Numbered from the stretch's first letter, positions 1 to 13,266 are shown. The stretch: 64,000 bases of DNA from Seriola aureovittata (GCF_021018895.1 NC_079384.1:15763140-15827139); one strand, 5' to 3'. The notes: generated by a model not told the origin, from the letters alone. Translations and numbers: made by a program.

Positions 1-2114
1 CATTTTTGTTTGAGAAACTGCTGTAACAGCTGATTATCAAGTATTTGGCTATTGTTTTTCTCTCTTTCGCTAATTGTTTCAGCTCAAACTGAAACTGTGG
101 CATGTAACAATGAGGTGAGCAGAGAATGCAGAACTAACCTACACATAATGTACGACCGCTGGTCTGAGCTTTTAAGTATGCAGACATGTGGACTTGAGCA
201 AAGCAGTTGTGTTTCAGATCATAGAAGAGAGAGGCGAGAACTGGGGAAGCTGCCATTTTCCTTGGATTTTCCATTTAGCTCACCAGAAAGTTGGCCCGAA
301 CCAGCAGCAGCAGCTCTCAGCAGACATTGGAGAATAGGTCTGTTATCTGTGCAGAGCCTGAAAACAGCTACAGGTCTATTTAGTGAAGAGGAACAGATCC
401 TTTTTTTCTCTTTCCTGTGCAAACATAAATTTGTACATCTGCCTCAAGGGGAAATTTAAAGTCAGTTTGAAAGTTTTCACCTATCAAGGGCATCAAACAT
501 CACCAAATGATGGTAGTTAGTTAAGGGTGACCCTTACAAACAGCTTGTGGTGTTTTCTGCTCATCCTCGTAAGCCCAGTCTGATCCTGGGTGCTATCTTC
601 AGACTGGGCCTTCCTCTCATCTGGGTCGTCTGAAACTTTCTTATGAGAGTCTTCAGATTGGTAGCAGCTGTTGCTGTTGGCTGGGTTCAAGCTGTGGGAG
701 GCTGCAGCAGACCAGCAGGGAGGAGCTCCAACATCTGGAAAAGAGGGAAAGCTGGCGGAAAGGCAGAAGCGAGAGCCCAGCAACATGAGTACTCTCTGAG
801 CCAATGCAGCCGCCGCGGTGTTAGCCACTTTACTGTTTGCTTTGTGTAAATAAAAGGTCTCAGGTGCCAGTGTTGTGGGGTTAGCATTGAACCACAGCCT
901 CTGCAGCAATAAGTTCACTTAAAAGTGTGCATCTGTTTGGTAGCGAGTGTAAGGGAGAGTGGTTCGACACAGTCAAAAGAGTGGACTGCTGTTGTTGAGA
1001 TCCGACCCTGTGGGCCTCTCCTGATGTAAGAGCATGTCTAAACATGTGGGAGCCGCCTGTTAGAGGAAAAAGGAGAAAGGGGGTTGAGGTGGTGCTTGAA
1101 CAGGTCAAGAAAAACTTAGATTCCTCCTCAAATCTGCCTCTTTGGACTTGCTTTTCTATCAAAAACGTTGATGTCTTTCTGAGTAAAATGAGATTTTCTC
1201 TTCAGTTTCTGCTCTCTGTATTTACTGCAGTTTCATAGAACAACTTTTTGTCATTGATGAGATTAAATGTTTTAAAATCAGTCTACAAATGGCAAACACA
1301 CGTGATGATGATTTTCTACGGCTAGTAATGCAACTGTTCCCTCTATTCAGTGATCATTAAGGAACTGAAACTACTATCACAAATTAGCAAGATGAATCAC
1401 TATTTCTTTTAAAATAAATACAGTTACCACTTTTCAGTAAGACACAGTGTAAAAAGGGTTTATAAGTGGTAACATGACATTGCAAGAAGGAAGACAACAA
1501 ATAAAACACAACTGTAAAAATAAATTTCACTAAAAGTTGCAAAAGGAGGCTAGACGACATAATCTTGCCAAGAAACAAACACAATAAATACCAGTATCAT
1601 CATCAATGAAAATAAAACCATAAAACCTAAAAGAGCAAGTACCCACACACACTAGCTGTAGTCTGATGAGATGGATGATAATAAAAGTAATGGTTTATAG
1701 ATAAGTAACAAGCTGTTAACGAGAACAATTTAGGTTGCCAGGTTGTGAGAAAAAAATCCATTGGTGAACACCCACATCTGGTATAAGGACTTTGTCTTTT
1801 TTATATATATGAATATTTAATTAAACAGTACGTAAGTCAATCATAATAGTAAGAAGGTTATTAACCTCACCACTTATGATGCAAGCACTAATGGAGGCAG
1901 ACAGATGTATCTTCTACAACCTGAACCTCCAATCAGAATGTTGTTCTTACAAATATCTTTTTACTGATCTATAAAGTTTTGTTTAGTGAGTCATTAACCA
2001 TTAATAACGTCATCACTCATATTTATAACACTTTATAAAGTATGCGCGCTAACATACTGCTGTTTATGCAGATGTATTATTATTATACCATGATGTTAAC
2101 CATCATCCTCATAA

Positions 2115-2405
2115 TTTAGCATTTTAGCATGCTAACATTTGCTAATTAAAGCTAAACACAAAGTTAAGTAGAGGATGATGAGATGAGAACAAATGAAAAG
2201 TTAGAAGATCATCAAAGTTACAATTCATCAGGTGGGGGGGGGGGGGGGGGGGCATGAATGGCTGAAGCAAATTTCATGGAAATCCATCCAATAGTTTTGT
2301 TTCGACATTTCCAATAGTTATTGAGATATTTCAGCTTGGACTAGAGTGGTGGAGTTATTAACCAACATGACCATCCCTATAGCCACGCCATGAGCATGGC
2401 TAAAA
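2115..2405 (+). repeat. decayed teleost dispersed repeat with nested poly-G
   Basis: The stretch contains word groups I know from a very common fish interspersed repeat: TTTAGCATGCTAACATTTGC at the start, then CAAATTTCATGGAAATCCATCCAATAG, then TTGAGATATTTCAG, and an end like AGCCACGCCATGAGCATGGC. Copies in other fish carry the same order. I do not know its formal family name and see no coding capacity, so it is probably a non-autonomous element relic. A 19 bp G run (2234-2252) sits inside it, where other copies have only a short G tract. Confidence 0.65.
2234..2252 (+). repeat. poly-G run (19 nt)
   Basis: Uninterrupted G tract inside a dispersed repeat. Length is likely polymorphic and sequencing-prone; such tracts can form G-quadruplex. 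Confidence 0.9.
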
Positions 2406-3400
2406 ACGATGGGTTGATTTTATTCTTTACTCAAATGGTGGTTAACCTGAGTTTACGTGGATCTGTTTATAACTTTGTGAGTCAGTCAGAGCACAACGCA
2501 GGAAAGTAAGAGTTACTAAAGATGTCACGTTTATTTCTGGTGAAGTTGTGCACTTTATCATGCCATGGTAATTATATGTTATGGCCTGCTGAACTTCCAG
2601 CAAGGCAAAGTCAGTATAATTAACTTCTCTCCCTCCCAGTTCTCTCCTCATTCCTTAAACTTGCTTCCTTAAAGTTTGGCCTTTTTTATTCTCAAGTATT
2701 GAAAGAAAAAATGGTGAGAGTAGCGAACATGTTCACCAAGAGGCAGTGACTGTCAGAGCTTTCCCTGGGTTTGTGCAGCAGAGGGATGGAGGTTAACAGA
2801 GAGAGAGAGGTACTGGCATCCCACCGGCTGCCTGGACAGAAGGGGCATTCTTCTCTTCGGATCCCCCCGGTCGTCTCCAACAGGCCACAGTTTGTCAGCC
2901 AATCTGCCAACCGTTTACTGAGGAAATGTTCACTTAGTGCAGGAAGTCTGAGGTTTCCCCCCATACGTTTGATTTCAGAAGTTACCCAAACAACACTGGG
3001 GTTATAAGTCAGGTCAGAACAACATAGGTGGGAACTAATTCCAGGAGGGGGCTTTACAGTGTCACTTCACCAGTAAGTGATACGTAAATAATCACCCATT
3101 ACATCTGATACTATAAGATGATCACTCTTGGAAGATTACTAATAGTTTATACATAATCATGATCATATCAATAAGTTTAGGCTTCTACTGATGTTTTTTA
3201 ATAATAATGATTTCCTGTTTGCTGTCAGTAGTATTGTTAAAAGAGAGACAATTCATGAAAGTCATTACACACAGTTTATCATGTTTGTGTAATTTTTTAC
3301 ATTGTTATATACTGAAGTTCTCTGTCAGTTTTAACACCATTAAACCGAATTAAGCATTTTAATGCGTGTGAAAGTTTAATATGGTTTATTAAGTTTATTC

Positions 3401-3419
3401 GGGGGGGGGGGGGGGGGGG
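3401..3419 (+). repeat. poly-G run (19 nt)
   Basis: Uninterrupted run of 19 G, about 1.15 kb from the similar run at 2234, in otherwise AT-rich spacer. Confidence 0.9.
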
Positions 3420-3950
3420 CAGCACAGTGCTGCAGTGGTTACAAAAAGTAAGTAAAAAGATATGCTCAACATTAAGAAAAAACATCTGTACATACAAAAA
3501 CTTAAAAATCAAAGCATTTAGTTCTTTATATAACTATGCTAATGATAAAGCATTTGTTGATATTTCATAGTTTTAGATTAAGCTTACATAGCATAATACT
3601 GCAAAATTGTTGAAGATCATAATAGACCTAAATACAAATACAAAAAAATTGAGCAATAGTATTTTACATAGATCAGTAAATAAGATAATAAAAGTAAAGA
3701 AAAAGCTTTTTCCCAATGATTTATGTTTATGTGCACATGATCATAATAATAAAAAATCTGAAATCTTATTATATGTTATACATTATACCCAAGTAAACAG
3801 TAGGCTAAACATATCATCAGAGTTAAAGTGGGCAATTAAGTATAGAAAATGGTACAATTCATTTACTTCTAACTTCTGTATATAGGTACCTTCTCAAGGG
3901 CAACCTCAATGAGTGGTTCACCTTTTAATGAGTGAACCAGCCCTCTGTAC

Positions 3951-3956
3951 TTTATT
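3951..3956 (-). terminator. candidate retsat poly(A) signal
   Basis: TTTATT on the plus strand reads AATAAA on the minus strand, 283 bases after the retsat stop codon. It is the best-placed canonical signal in the 3' flank. Inference only: no cleavage site can be seen directly. Confidence 0.4.
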
Positions 3957-4238
3957 ATGCTAGTTGCTTAAGACTAGACAGTGCAATCCACCATGAGGAT
4001 GGCATGGCGGCTGTTGCAGCTTTGAAACAGTGTTCACGTAGTTAGATTACATCCTTTCAAGACAAAAGGGACATTGCATCTGTTCCTTCGAACTGTCAGT
4101 AAAAGGAACTATGAGCATAAATATGTGTAGACACAGTGGTGGTGTGTTCCTCTAAGTCTCCCCACAATAATCAAGGGTCCTTTTCCACCAGGTTTTTGCA
4201 GTTCCACTAATGTCCTGCAGGGGAAGTACAGAGCGTGC

Positions 4239-7200
4239 TCACTGCAGTTTCTTCTGAGCCAGCTGGGCCAGCTCTTTGGCTTTCCTCCTCTTCAGCTTCT
4301 TCTTGAGGAGGAGCAAGTCGATGTAGACAATGTGATCTAACACCGCAGACGCGCAGAGGAGTCCGCCGTGTAGAGCCCCTGCTATCCCACAGCTGAACAC
4401 GTCTTGTCCTGGAACAGAGAGATACATACAAGTTGCTGGATGAGACGAGACTAGCTGGAGTCTGGACGCAGATTCTTGTCTGTGTTTCCATCTAGACTGT
4501 GATTTTCTTCACAAGCTTTAAAAATAATACAATTTCCTCTGCTTAGCGGCCTTCCTACAGTTATGTCTGAAGGTTTTTAACTCTGCCACTTAATTAAAAG
4601 CAAAAACTGGCTAGTTTAGTATGAAACATATCGCATTTCATAATGTTATGAACCTTCCCACCTTAAGTAAATCAATCCGAGGGCTTGCTGAGACATTTCT
4701 ATGCCTGCGAAACCTTCAATTGCAAACCACAAAGGGCTGACTATGCTTAGAGAAAATTTTAACATAAAATCCTTTGACAATAGTTTGTGAAAATGTTCAC
4801 ACCTGAGATGTAGAGGTTTTTGACGGGGGTGTTGCACCTGTTCCTCGCCACAGCCTCAGCATGGAAACGGTCCAGGTTGTGCTCAGCAGAGTACATGGCT
4901 CCACGCTGGGCACCCAGGTAGTGTGTGTTGGTCAGCGGGGTTGCCACGTCCTGGAAAACCAGCTGGAAAGCAAGTCAACACAACGACAAATTGATCTTTT
5001 TGTTGTTGTTTTATAAAATTAAAGGTCGTATTAATGTGCATGCTAAGACAATAGAAACATACTTAAAAAATCTGGTCACATCTACCTTGTCTCTGATTTT
5101 AGGGAACAAAGTGCAGGCCCAGTCAAAGAGGTTCTTTGCAAATCTCATTTTGTAGTTGTAGTATTCATCACCCCTTTTGCGCACAGTGGTGTCCTTCCAT
5201 TCCTCAAACCATTCATACTTCACCATGGTCAGTATCGTCATGCAACATTTTCCTGGGAACATGAAATCAGATCATATTAAAATAAACAAAGATAAGATGA
5301 TATTCTGGTAGCAGTGCAGCTTTACAACATTTATATTTATAAAACCCTTAATTTTACTTTTAGCATATCCTTTGTTTTTATCATAATGTGTTATTATTGT
5401 GGAAAAAGTATTGGATTTTGTTTGTACCTGGGTGTCTTATTTTGGCCTCTGGATCTTTGGAAGACGGGATTGTGATGAACATCATGGGAATGTTATCTGG
5501 TGCTTCCTCTTTGCTCAATGCAAAGAAGTCATCCATCCTAAAAAAAATAAAAAAAAAGTCAAATTTAGATCATCATCCTTAAATCAAAGCTTTATCAGCA
5601 ACATTAAAGAATCCATCAGCATGGTATTTACATTCGGCAGCTCTAACCAGACTGATCCTTTACTCCATCTAGAGGACGAATAGGGAATTACTATCTTGAT
5701 AGTTGAATAAGCCACATAATATACATTATGTCTTTTTATGTAAAATGTGTTTTTTTTCTTCTGGAGTAAATAAAAGTTGAGCCACTAGAAAAATGATAAA
5801 TGTGTTCATGTTCGTGGTGGCAGGCCTTCACTGAGGAGTCAGTTTTGCCTCTGTGAGTTCATTGTATCATCATTGCTTATACAGTAGCGCTCCCTTGTGG
5901 TTTCTAAATGCTATATCCCTATTCAGTGTCATCACTGCCCTGCATACTTACGACTTGTCCATATCGTTGTTCTTGAACAGCCAGAAGTTAGTGGACTCGA
6001 GGCCCAACTCCTCCTCAGTTCCATCAAAGCCAGAGAAGACCAAGAACGATCCTCTGGCATGTTTCATCATGTTCAGTCTCTCCTGGATATCTATAATATG
6101 GGAGAGTGTAGAATCACCTTGCAGCATCTTGACTGATTTTACAAATGAATTTATGATATTTTTGAGAATCTGTCCATTCGGGTAAGACATTATAGTTGTG
6201 TTGCTCACCATGTTTGATTTGAATCTCAGGTGGAAGAAGTTTCTGGAAGGTGGTGAAGATGCCACAGTTTGAGACGACCACAGGTGCATGAACCTCCACT
6301 TCCTCCTGACCTCTCCTTACTTTCACACCTGTCACAGGCCACACAAAAAAAGGGAAGCTTTCCAGTCAGTTACCCGGAGAGCGTCTTACCTTTAACAGGT
6401 GAAAAAACGAGCTGCTGGATTCAGTTCTCACCATAAGCTGTTCCCTCCTCATTAACCAGGATCTGGGTGACGGGAGCTCTGACCAGACAGTTTCCTCCAT
6501 ATTTCTGAATTGTGCGGATGATGTGGAAGGCGATTTCACTGGCACCACCTTTAGGGTAGTAGGCGCCTCGTTTGTAGTGATGAATCAGGAGGGCATTGAT
6601 CAGAATGCTGGAGTCTCTTGGAGGTACACCTGAAGAAGAAGTACAGAGTAAGGACTTTGCTATTTATTAAGTTCAGTTCATGTTACTGGGTAATAACTAA
6701 GATCTATTAAGAGTTTAGATCCAGCATGAATTCTGTGTCTCCTCAACATTTATAATTTAGCCGCATGAAACACATAAAGTGCTAGGACAGTGATATGTTC
6801 CTATTGACTAAGAGATCAGGGTGCTGACTCAGTGTCTGTTCATTTTAAGGTGTTCCCATCCATAGTGCCATAGTGAGGGACCCGTCCGACCTGTACATAA
6901 CATCTGACCTCAATCCACTGTCTGAAGATTTGAGTAGAATACCAAAAGCCGCTGTAGTTACATTTTTGCAGACCCACCATAGAAAAGGTAAGAGAAGATG
7001 ACATGGAGATCCTTGTTGCTGGTCAGGGTGTTCACCAAATCTGTTGCACACGTGCCGGTCAGGCGGAAGACTGGGGAGCAGAGGTTTGCGATGCCCGACT
7101 TTAGCAGGAATAAAGACACCCACTGAGGGATCAGCTTTAAAGTTGCCAGATAGTGTGTCTTCCTAGCTGAGACCTGTTGGAATTTGGAGGAAGTTTGAAA

Positions 7201-10200
7201 GGGTTTTAGATTTAGAGTTTGCATTTTGGGGACAGGTGACAGGGTGAAATATGTGTCCACTTGCCCTCAGTACCTTCATGATTTTGAAGAATGTCTCGAT
7301 GGCCTCAGTGTCATCGGGGAATTGCTTCAGCAGATGGGCCTTCATCTCAGTTTTACCAGAGAACATGGTGTACTCTCGTTTTTCGTCGCCCAGGCCGATG
7401 TGAATGGTATCGAAATGCTGATTCAGCTCCTGGAACTCCAGCTGGCCCTCGGAGATCTGGTCGAAGGCGATTCGCAACAGACTGTTCTCGTGGACCTGAC
7501 CAATGTAGTGAAGCCCTGAAGAAGAAAGAGTGCAAAGTTATTTCCTGTAGCTTCTAAAGGAACAGTGGCATTGATATCTTCTTGAAAGTCACACCAGGGA
7601 TAGGTCTAGTCTTTACAGCATCTATATTGTTGTGTTTACAGTCTCTTGTAAATGCAGCCTCTCAATCAGGGCTGCCCAAGCATCAACCACCTCAACTGAG
7701 GGGCAAAGCAAAAGTGCCTTAATCTTCAGTTCCTTCATGGCTGGGTGTTGCTGGCTCTAAATATGCTCTAAAACGTTCTCCTGAAAATAAATAACTACTC
7801 CTTTTCTTCCACAAGGTCTTGTCTTAACCTTTGAAAAATAAGGAAGTGTGAGTCTGAAGATGTCATCTTGAGCCTTTGGAAATTGTGAATTTTTTGACAT
7901 TTTATTAAATGGTTGACAGATGTTGGATAATCGAAAATAATCATTATTTGCAGCCCTAGTCTCAGCCTGGTATTCTCTTTTTTTTTTTCTCCAGCTGGTA
8001 ATCCCAACCAGAAGCTTCAAAACACCCCCTCTGAAAGTGTGTAAATGACACGCTACATCCATGTTTCTCTAGATTAAGGTGCTGCCATATTGTATTGAAT
8101 GTCCTGTGCTAACTACAACACCTGAGAAAGCCGTTCTATGCATTCAGAAAATGTTCATTCATACGATGTTGCCACACCCTTGTGCACAGTTGGTGGTTCA
8201 GAAACTTTACTTACTACTGTGCCTCATCAGTTTACACCTTGAACACATATAACTGCTGTGTTGTGCTGCTAGACATGGTAGGCCCCCTGATAACAGCTCA
8301 TACAGGCCCCTGAAACAGCAAATATCTATTTGATTAAACAAGATTGTTTTCCTCAATTGCAGTGACGACCTGTTATTGTTGTGTCAGATTCATTCAGTTT
8401 AACAAATTGAATCCAAATTTAACCAAACATGTATTTGCAACAAATTCTAGACATTATTCCCATTCAAGGTTGAAAAAAAATCATACTGCCCCTTTAAGAC
8501 ATAAGTATCTGAAGGTGCCAATTGCATACATCACAAGTCTTCTTACCAACATCAAACTCAAAGCCTTTCTCTATGAAGGTGTGGCAGCAGCCTCCCGCCT
8601 GGTCGTGTTGTTCCAGCACCAGGACCTTCTTCCCGGCTTTGGCCAGTGTGGCTCCAGCTGTCAGGCCACCGATACCACTACCGATGACGATGACATCCAG
8701 ATTCTGAGGCACCTTGTCAAGCGTGAAACCTGAACGGAAACATACAGAACTGATGTTAACATGGTCAGATTTATCTCTCTAGTTCATATAGTTTTAATGC
8801 AAAGACATTGAAAATGTTATCACGACCAACTGCTGAAACTGAGACATGTGTTGCATGTGTTGCATAATTGGGTTACATAATTCAGTCTGAAGGTTGCACT
8901 GCACACCTCTCCCGTGTCTGTGTTCCCATGTTGGCAATAAACTGTAGATTAAACTGCTAACATAGTCATCAGGTCATAATCTAATTAAGATAAAAACACA
9001 TACATGAAAAACAATTACTGTACTGCTAATTTAAACTCTGACTGATGACACATCAAACAGGTGATTTAGATAAAACTGTATCAGCACAACTCAGAGGTTG
9101 TAAAACCTAGAGTGAGTTGGTTTTATTTACATTATAATTTGAAGAATATATTCTAGAGCCTAGTTTTATACATGTTGAGCTAATTGTTCATCTACTACTT
9201 TTTTTCCTCTGGCTTTAATTATGACAGTTCATAAGACTAATTTTAATTGGTGTCATGCCATGTTGATTGCAGTGTAAAGGTTTTAAATATATGAGGATTA
9301 GTTTAGCATTAGCTTAGCATAAAGACTTGGAATGGGAAATCTCAGTGCAAAAGTAAAGAAAACCAGCCTACCAACACCTCTAAACTTCAGTTAGCATGTT
9401 ATGTCTCATTTGTTTAATTTATACAAACAGTTTAAAACTTACAGAGTTTATAGGAGCCGCAAAACCTCCTGTAAAACTGGTGAAATTTCACCAGAAATGT
9501 TCACAAAATAAAATGGAATTGACCCAATTGACCTTTTTTCACAGTGCATGTTTTGACTTATACATCATAGGATGAAAAGCACAAGTGCAATGATAACATG
9601 AATATTGGCTCTGCTCTATATAGATGTTCTAATTTCAGGAACCTACCAACATGATTGTAGTGTAGTGGTGATGTGAAAAAATAAATCAGGTTTGGTTAGG
9701 GTTCTCATACTGAAGCTCTTACTCTTAATATTGCTACAGAATTTCAACTATTACACAGTTAGTAGCTGGAATGTTGCTGTTTTTTCTTTTGCTGTTTTAA
9801 TTTTTCAATTTTTTTAAAGTTAGTCTTATTTTTTGTTTTTAGTTTTTCCTCTTTCTTGGCAGCATTGGTGCTTTGCTGGCTGGAGTTGATATATAAAACT
9901 CATATGGACATGTAAGTGGATAATTGTTTTCAGTTGTTTTGTATCTTGTTAAACTGAATATCCACAGAGCTCATCACCTGGTAGAAAATATACTTCTTTA
10001 TGAAAGCATTGCATCACATTGCCAATTGATCGTGATGCTGCACACAGGCATTTTCGACTGCTATAATTTTACCTTGCTTGATGACTTTGTCCCGCTTCTT
10101 CTGATCAAACTCACGAGGTCCTGGAGGTCTCACTGACTCCAGGGAGAAAGGGCTCGGTTTCCCAAACAGGTACCAGTATGTACCACCAGCCCATATAACC

Positions 10201-10229
10201 AACCAGACTAAGAAAATCAAGAGCCACAT
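4239..10229 (-). CDS. retsat: all-trans-retinol 13,14-reductase (retinol saturase), complete
   Basis: Flavoenzyme of the ER membrane that saturates the 13-14 double bond of all-trans-retinol to 13,14-dihydroretinol. Eleven exons join in phase with GT-AG borders: 10229-10073, 8729-8547, 7515-7274, 7173-6978, 6629-6432, 6328-6209, 6090-5952, 5537-5428, 5252-5086, 4950-4803, 4408-4239. They total 1,830 nt, giving 609 residues; the human protein has 610. The start is [16 protein letters not shown], a signal/anchor-like hydrophobic stretch; no ATG lies upstream in frame. Residues ~65-95 form the dinucleotide-binding fold ([14 protein letters not shown], then a Lys-rich strand, LVLEQH and GGCCHTF). 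The C terminus has the paired FAD-site signature (NLYISG, then [14 protein letters not shown]). The last four residues KKLQ fit a KKXX ER-retrieval signal, as in the human protein. No frameshift or stop interrupts it. Introns hold only repeats. Confidence 0.96.
7900..7958 (+). repeat. end fragment of an AATCGATTA-type MITE
   Basis: The end GGATAATCGAAAATAATC followed by TTTGCAGCCCTA is the diagnostic terminus of a common fish MITE also seen in this window near 45950. Only this terminal part is recognisable, inside retsat intron 2. Confidence 0.5.
9296..9470 (+). repeat. decayed teleost dispersed repeat
   Basis: Words in order match a widespread fish repeat known to me: TAGCATTAGCTTAGCATAAAGAC, then CCAGCCTACCAACACCTCTAAAC, TTAGCATGTTATGTCTC and TTGTTTAATTTATACAAAC. 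Diverged relic in retsat intron 1, with no coding capacity. I do not know the family name. Confidence 0.55.
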
Positions 10230-12759
10230 TGTGGAGACGATCAAATCACTGTGACTGGTGTCTTTTCTGGAGCAGAGTGTTCGCAGCAGCAGGCAGCAGT
10301 GTGTCTGAACATCGTTCTCCTCAAAAGACCGCTTTTATTACGTCGAGTGCCAAAGGTCTGCAGGAGAGGGGCAGGAGTTTTATACGTAAAACTATTCATG
10401 TTATGACGAGTAATAAAGATAAAGTGCTGAAAGACCCATTTTCTCCAGCGATGACAGTGCACAGATCACAATAATGGTGTGCCAGCTGCTGTACAGTTAC
10501 ATATACATAATACGTCTAAAAACGTCTTGGTATATTTGGATATTTACATTTGCAGTAATGTTGTAGCTGGTGGATTGATGTCACCAAATGATGTGATGAC
10601 TTTTCAATGTTTCACTTGTTTTTAAAGAAATTCTAATAGATGCTCTCCTCTATAAGCATAAACTGCGTAAGGGTCTGTGTAATATTTCAAAGTCAATGGT
10701 TTTATTAAATAAGTAAATAAACTTTGCAGATGACTAGAATTCACACTAATGTTGTAATCTAAAAGGTTACAAAACATTTTGTTTTCATCCTGCATGTAGT
10801 ATGAATATATATTAATATATTTATAGGAAACCTAGTTAGATTAGATATATCCTCAATTGTTCTTATCTGATAAGGCAATTTAGATAAAGAATACACCATG
10901 TAAAAGTCATCCTTGACTATACACGCAGTGTCCACTTTTATGTCTTTACAACAGTCTAGCTGAGCCAAATCACTGAGTTTCAGCATTCCAGGTCTGATAA
11001 CAAACACTCAGTTGTTGTCCTTGGGGACTGTTTAAAAAAATGCAAGAAATCCAAACATGTGAAAATCATTAAAATCACTCTGGAGGCACCGGTCAACTAC
11101 ACCAACAATATATTTCTTCTGAAAAAGGATTTTTTTTTTTTTTTTTTAAACGTAAATATCTTGTGATCTGTGTGATAACAGGTTTTTTTAATGCGCTATA
11201 ATTTCATGTAATCCATGCATGGACTTTAAACTCCAGTTATACATTACTTCAGTTGACTTTGAGCTATAGATTTAATCTGCAGCTACAGATAACGTGAACC
11301 ACAACAAAGCAACAAGCCGTTATGCTGGACACATTGAACATGAAATTCACCCAAAATTAAACTTAAAATAGTTCAAACTGGGCTCGTTGAAGATGTGACA
11401 TACTGTAACTGTAACTAATATGGCTCTGTTCCGTTTAAGTGTTCCCGTCCTGTTCCTCCTGAATGAAATACAGTAGGACATTAGTAATGTTATTAGTTAC
11501 AACTGTGTTTAACAGGTCATAATATCCACTGTGAGAGAGGTCTGACATTTAGACACATTTAGATTATATGTGATAATAAAATCCAATGGTCTTCTCCACC
11601 GCAGTGATCTTGTAAATTAAAGCCATTTAGATTCATTTAATCCATAAATGGGCCAATAATTACAGTTTACCAGTTATACATGACTATTTTTATTATCTTC
11701 ATTTATACTTATATCAATAATTGTTCAAGAGGTATGTTATTTTGCGTATTTTACGAAAAGCAGATTACTTCACTCTGATGTGTAATCTGCACTCACCAGC
11801 TCCAGTGCTGCAACGTCCTTTGCCCTTTAACTGAAGCAGGGAGCTCAAAGTTTAGAGGTTGTTTTGGCCTCTGCGTTAAGTCAGGCTTAAACTTTAAGTT
11901 TGAAGCAAAACACTGATATCACCATAGCCCTTTAAATGATAAGTGGGTCACTATATACTAGGGAAGAGGTTAAGTTGCACAAAGGTGCTGATACAGTATG
12001 TGCTGCCTAAGGTAATTGGACTGAAAGGTTTAATGCAGCATGAGTTACCATTTGTTTCTCTTTGTATATTTTTACATTCATACCAATAGTTGTGTTGCCA
12101 GTGTTGAACAAATGATGTGTATTTGTTGTTTCCCAGATTGAAAAATGACACTAATTGGATGGAGAGCTGGAAGTGGAAGCCGGGATTGAAGCGGCAGGAA
12201 TAAGCTTAAAGTCTTTGATACAGGAAGCAGCTCTGTGTCAACAGTGACCGACTGTGGCGCAGCACAGAAATCCTATTAAGATTAGACTAAGCAGTAGCTG
12301 CACGACTCCAGTGACTTTGCCCTGCTTTGTCTAGTAACACAGGTGAGCGTCAAGTTGACTTATGCTGATTTACTGTCAGATGTTGGAAATAAAAAAATAT
12401 ATAGTTCACCCCTATTTGATATTAACTAATACAATAAAATGAGGTGAAAGTGCAATAGGAGAGCAGTAAAAGAGAGATTTACTAATCTATATCAATAATC
12501 AGAGCAGCCAGGTCAAGGTAAAGCTTTATACAGCTATTTGCATTTAATTACAAATTGACAAACATTTTTATATCAACAGATACGTACAGTAATCCAGTGA
12601 TGGAAAAGGGTCTCTGTCCTGGTCGCAGTAACATTACAGATCTGAGTTTTCTTTCTACTGTACATTTTATCTATTAGAATTTCTACAGGAATATTACAGC
12701 AATGTCACAAGCTCCCATTAAAAAAAAAAACGCATGACTTTCCCCTGGATGTACGTGTG
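10230..12759. other. spacer between gngt2 and retsat
   Basis: The first ~100 bases lie just upstream of the retsat start codon and would contain its 5' UTR and promoter; no TATA box stands out. The rest is AT-rich, with a T run near 11131-11148 and no exon chain. The minus-strand 3' UTR of the transducin gamma gene must begin just below 12760. No other gene seen. Confidence 0.55.
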
Positions 12760-12947
12760 CTATGTTATTATGCAGCCTCCCTTGTCTCCCTTGTAGGGGT
12801 TCTTGTCATCTGGAACTCCCTTAATCAGCGGGTCATTCGGTAGCAGTCCTTCAACGAAAGTGATCGTGTCTGCGCAGTTTGCACTCACCTGTTGTTCAGA
12901 GGAGAGATGAAATCAAATGTGAGCACTTTCAAACAAACACACACACA

Positions 12948-12998
<51 letters not shown>

Positions 12999-13133
12999 AG
13001 GGACACATTTAAACATACATGCTAAAAATTCACTGAGCATTTATCTTCCCCATATTGTTTACAAGAGGTTTTTGGTACCTTAAATTAAAGATGAGGTTTT
13101 TCACAATTGATGGCAAGAAAATATGAAATTGGG

Positions 13134-13174
<41 letters not shown>

Positions 13175-13266
13175 TCACTTACTGGTGTCCTGGCTGTACT
13201 AACTTCCTTCTTCAATTGTTCCAGCTCCATTTTCAGGATTTCCTTATCTGACATATCCCGAGCCAT
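12760..13266 (-). CDS. gngt2: transducin gamma subunit (cone-type G gamma), complete
   Basis: Gamma subunit of a heterotrimeric G protein; it pairs with a beta subunit and anchors transducin to photoreceptor membrane. Two exons, 13266-13183 and 12888-12760, join in phase 0 to give 70 residues, the family's usual size. The start MARDMSDKEILKMELEQLKK and the DPLIKGVPDDKNPYK block are the G-gamma coiled-coil and the conserved beta-contact loop. The C terminus GGCIIT is a CAAX box: prenylation at the Cys, cleavage after it. The LKMELEQLKKEV start with short length is the transducin subgroup (gngt1/gngt2) rather than gng2-type. I assign gngt2 by resemblance to fish cone gamma; gngt1 or one of the gngt2 duplicates is possible. 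The final residue is Thr, where mammalian transducin gammas have Ser. Intron 1 holds CA and GA microsatellites. An exon-like block upstream may be 5' UTR. Confidence 0.88.
12938..12996 (+). repeat. (CA)n microsatellite
   Basis: About 29 CA units with one TA interruption, in the single intron of the transducin gamma gene, 50 bases from the acceptor of exon 2. Confidence 0.95.
13137..13170 (+). repeat. (GA)n microsatellite next to a splice donor
   Basis: Seventeen GA units. On the transcribed (minus) strand it is a CU tract starting about 13 bases after the exon 1 donor of the transducin gamma gene. Confidence 0.95.

Larger units (their letters stand above)
1..3930. other. gene-poor flank, no supported gene
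   Basis: No exon chain or recognisable protein was found here. Open frames of 60-135 codons at 52-459 (+) and 517-918 (-) overlap each other on opposite strands, are rich in low-complexity residues and have no family resemblance I can see. An imperfect 11-12 bp inverted repeat (571-583 against 599-612, arms around AGCCCAGTCTGA) could form a small hairpin. The rest is AT-rich spacer with a dispersed repeat at 2115-2405 and two poly-G runs. It may hold the untranslated end of a gene lying to the left, but the sequence does not show this. Confidence 0.5.

Noticed and set aside
52..918. Possible genes at 52-459 (+) and 517-918 (-)
   Set aside because: No splice structure, no recognisable domain, and overlapping open frames in several readings; could be UTR but is not supported as coding.
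10230..10244. Upstream extension of RetSat beginning five codons before MWLL
   Set aside because: The codon there is TTG, not ATG; the first ATG in frame is at 10229 and matches the family's start.
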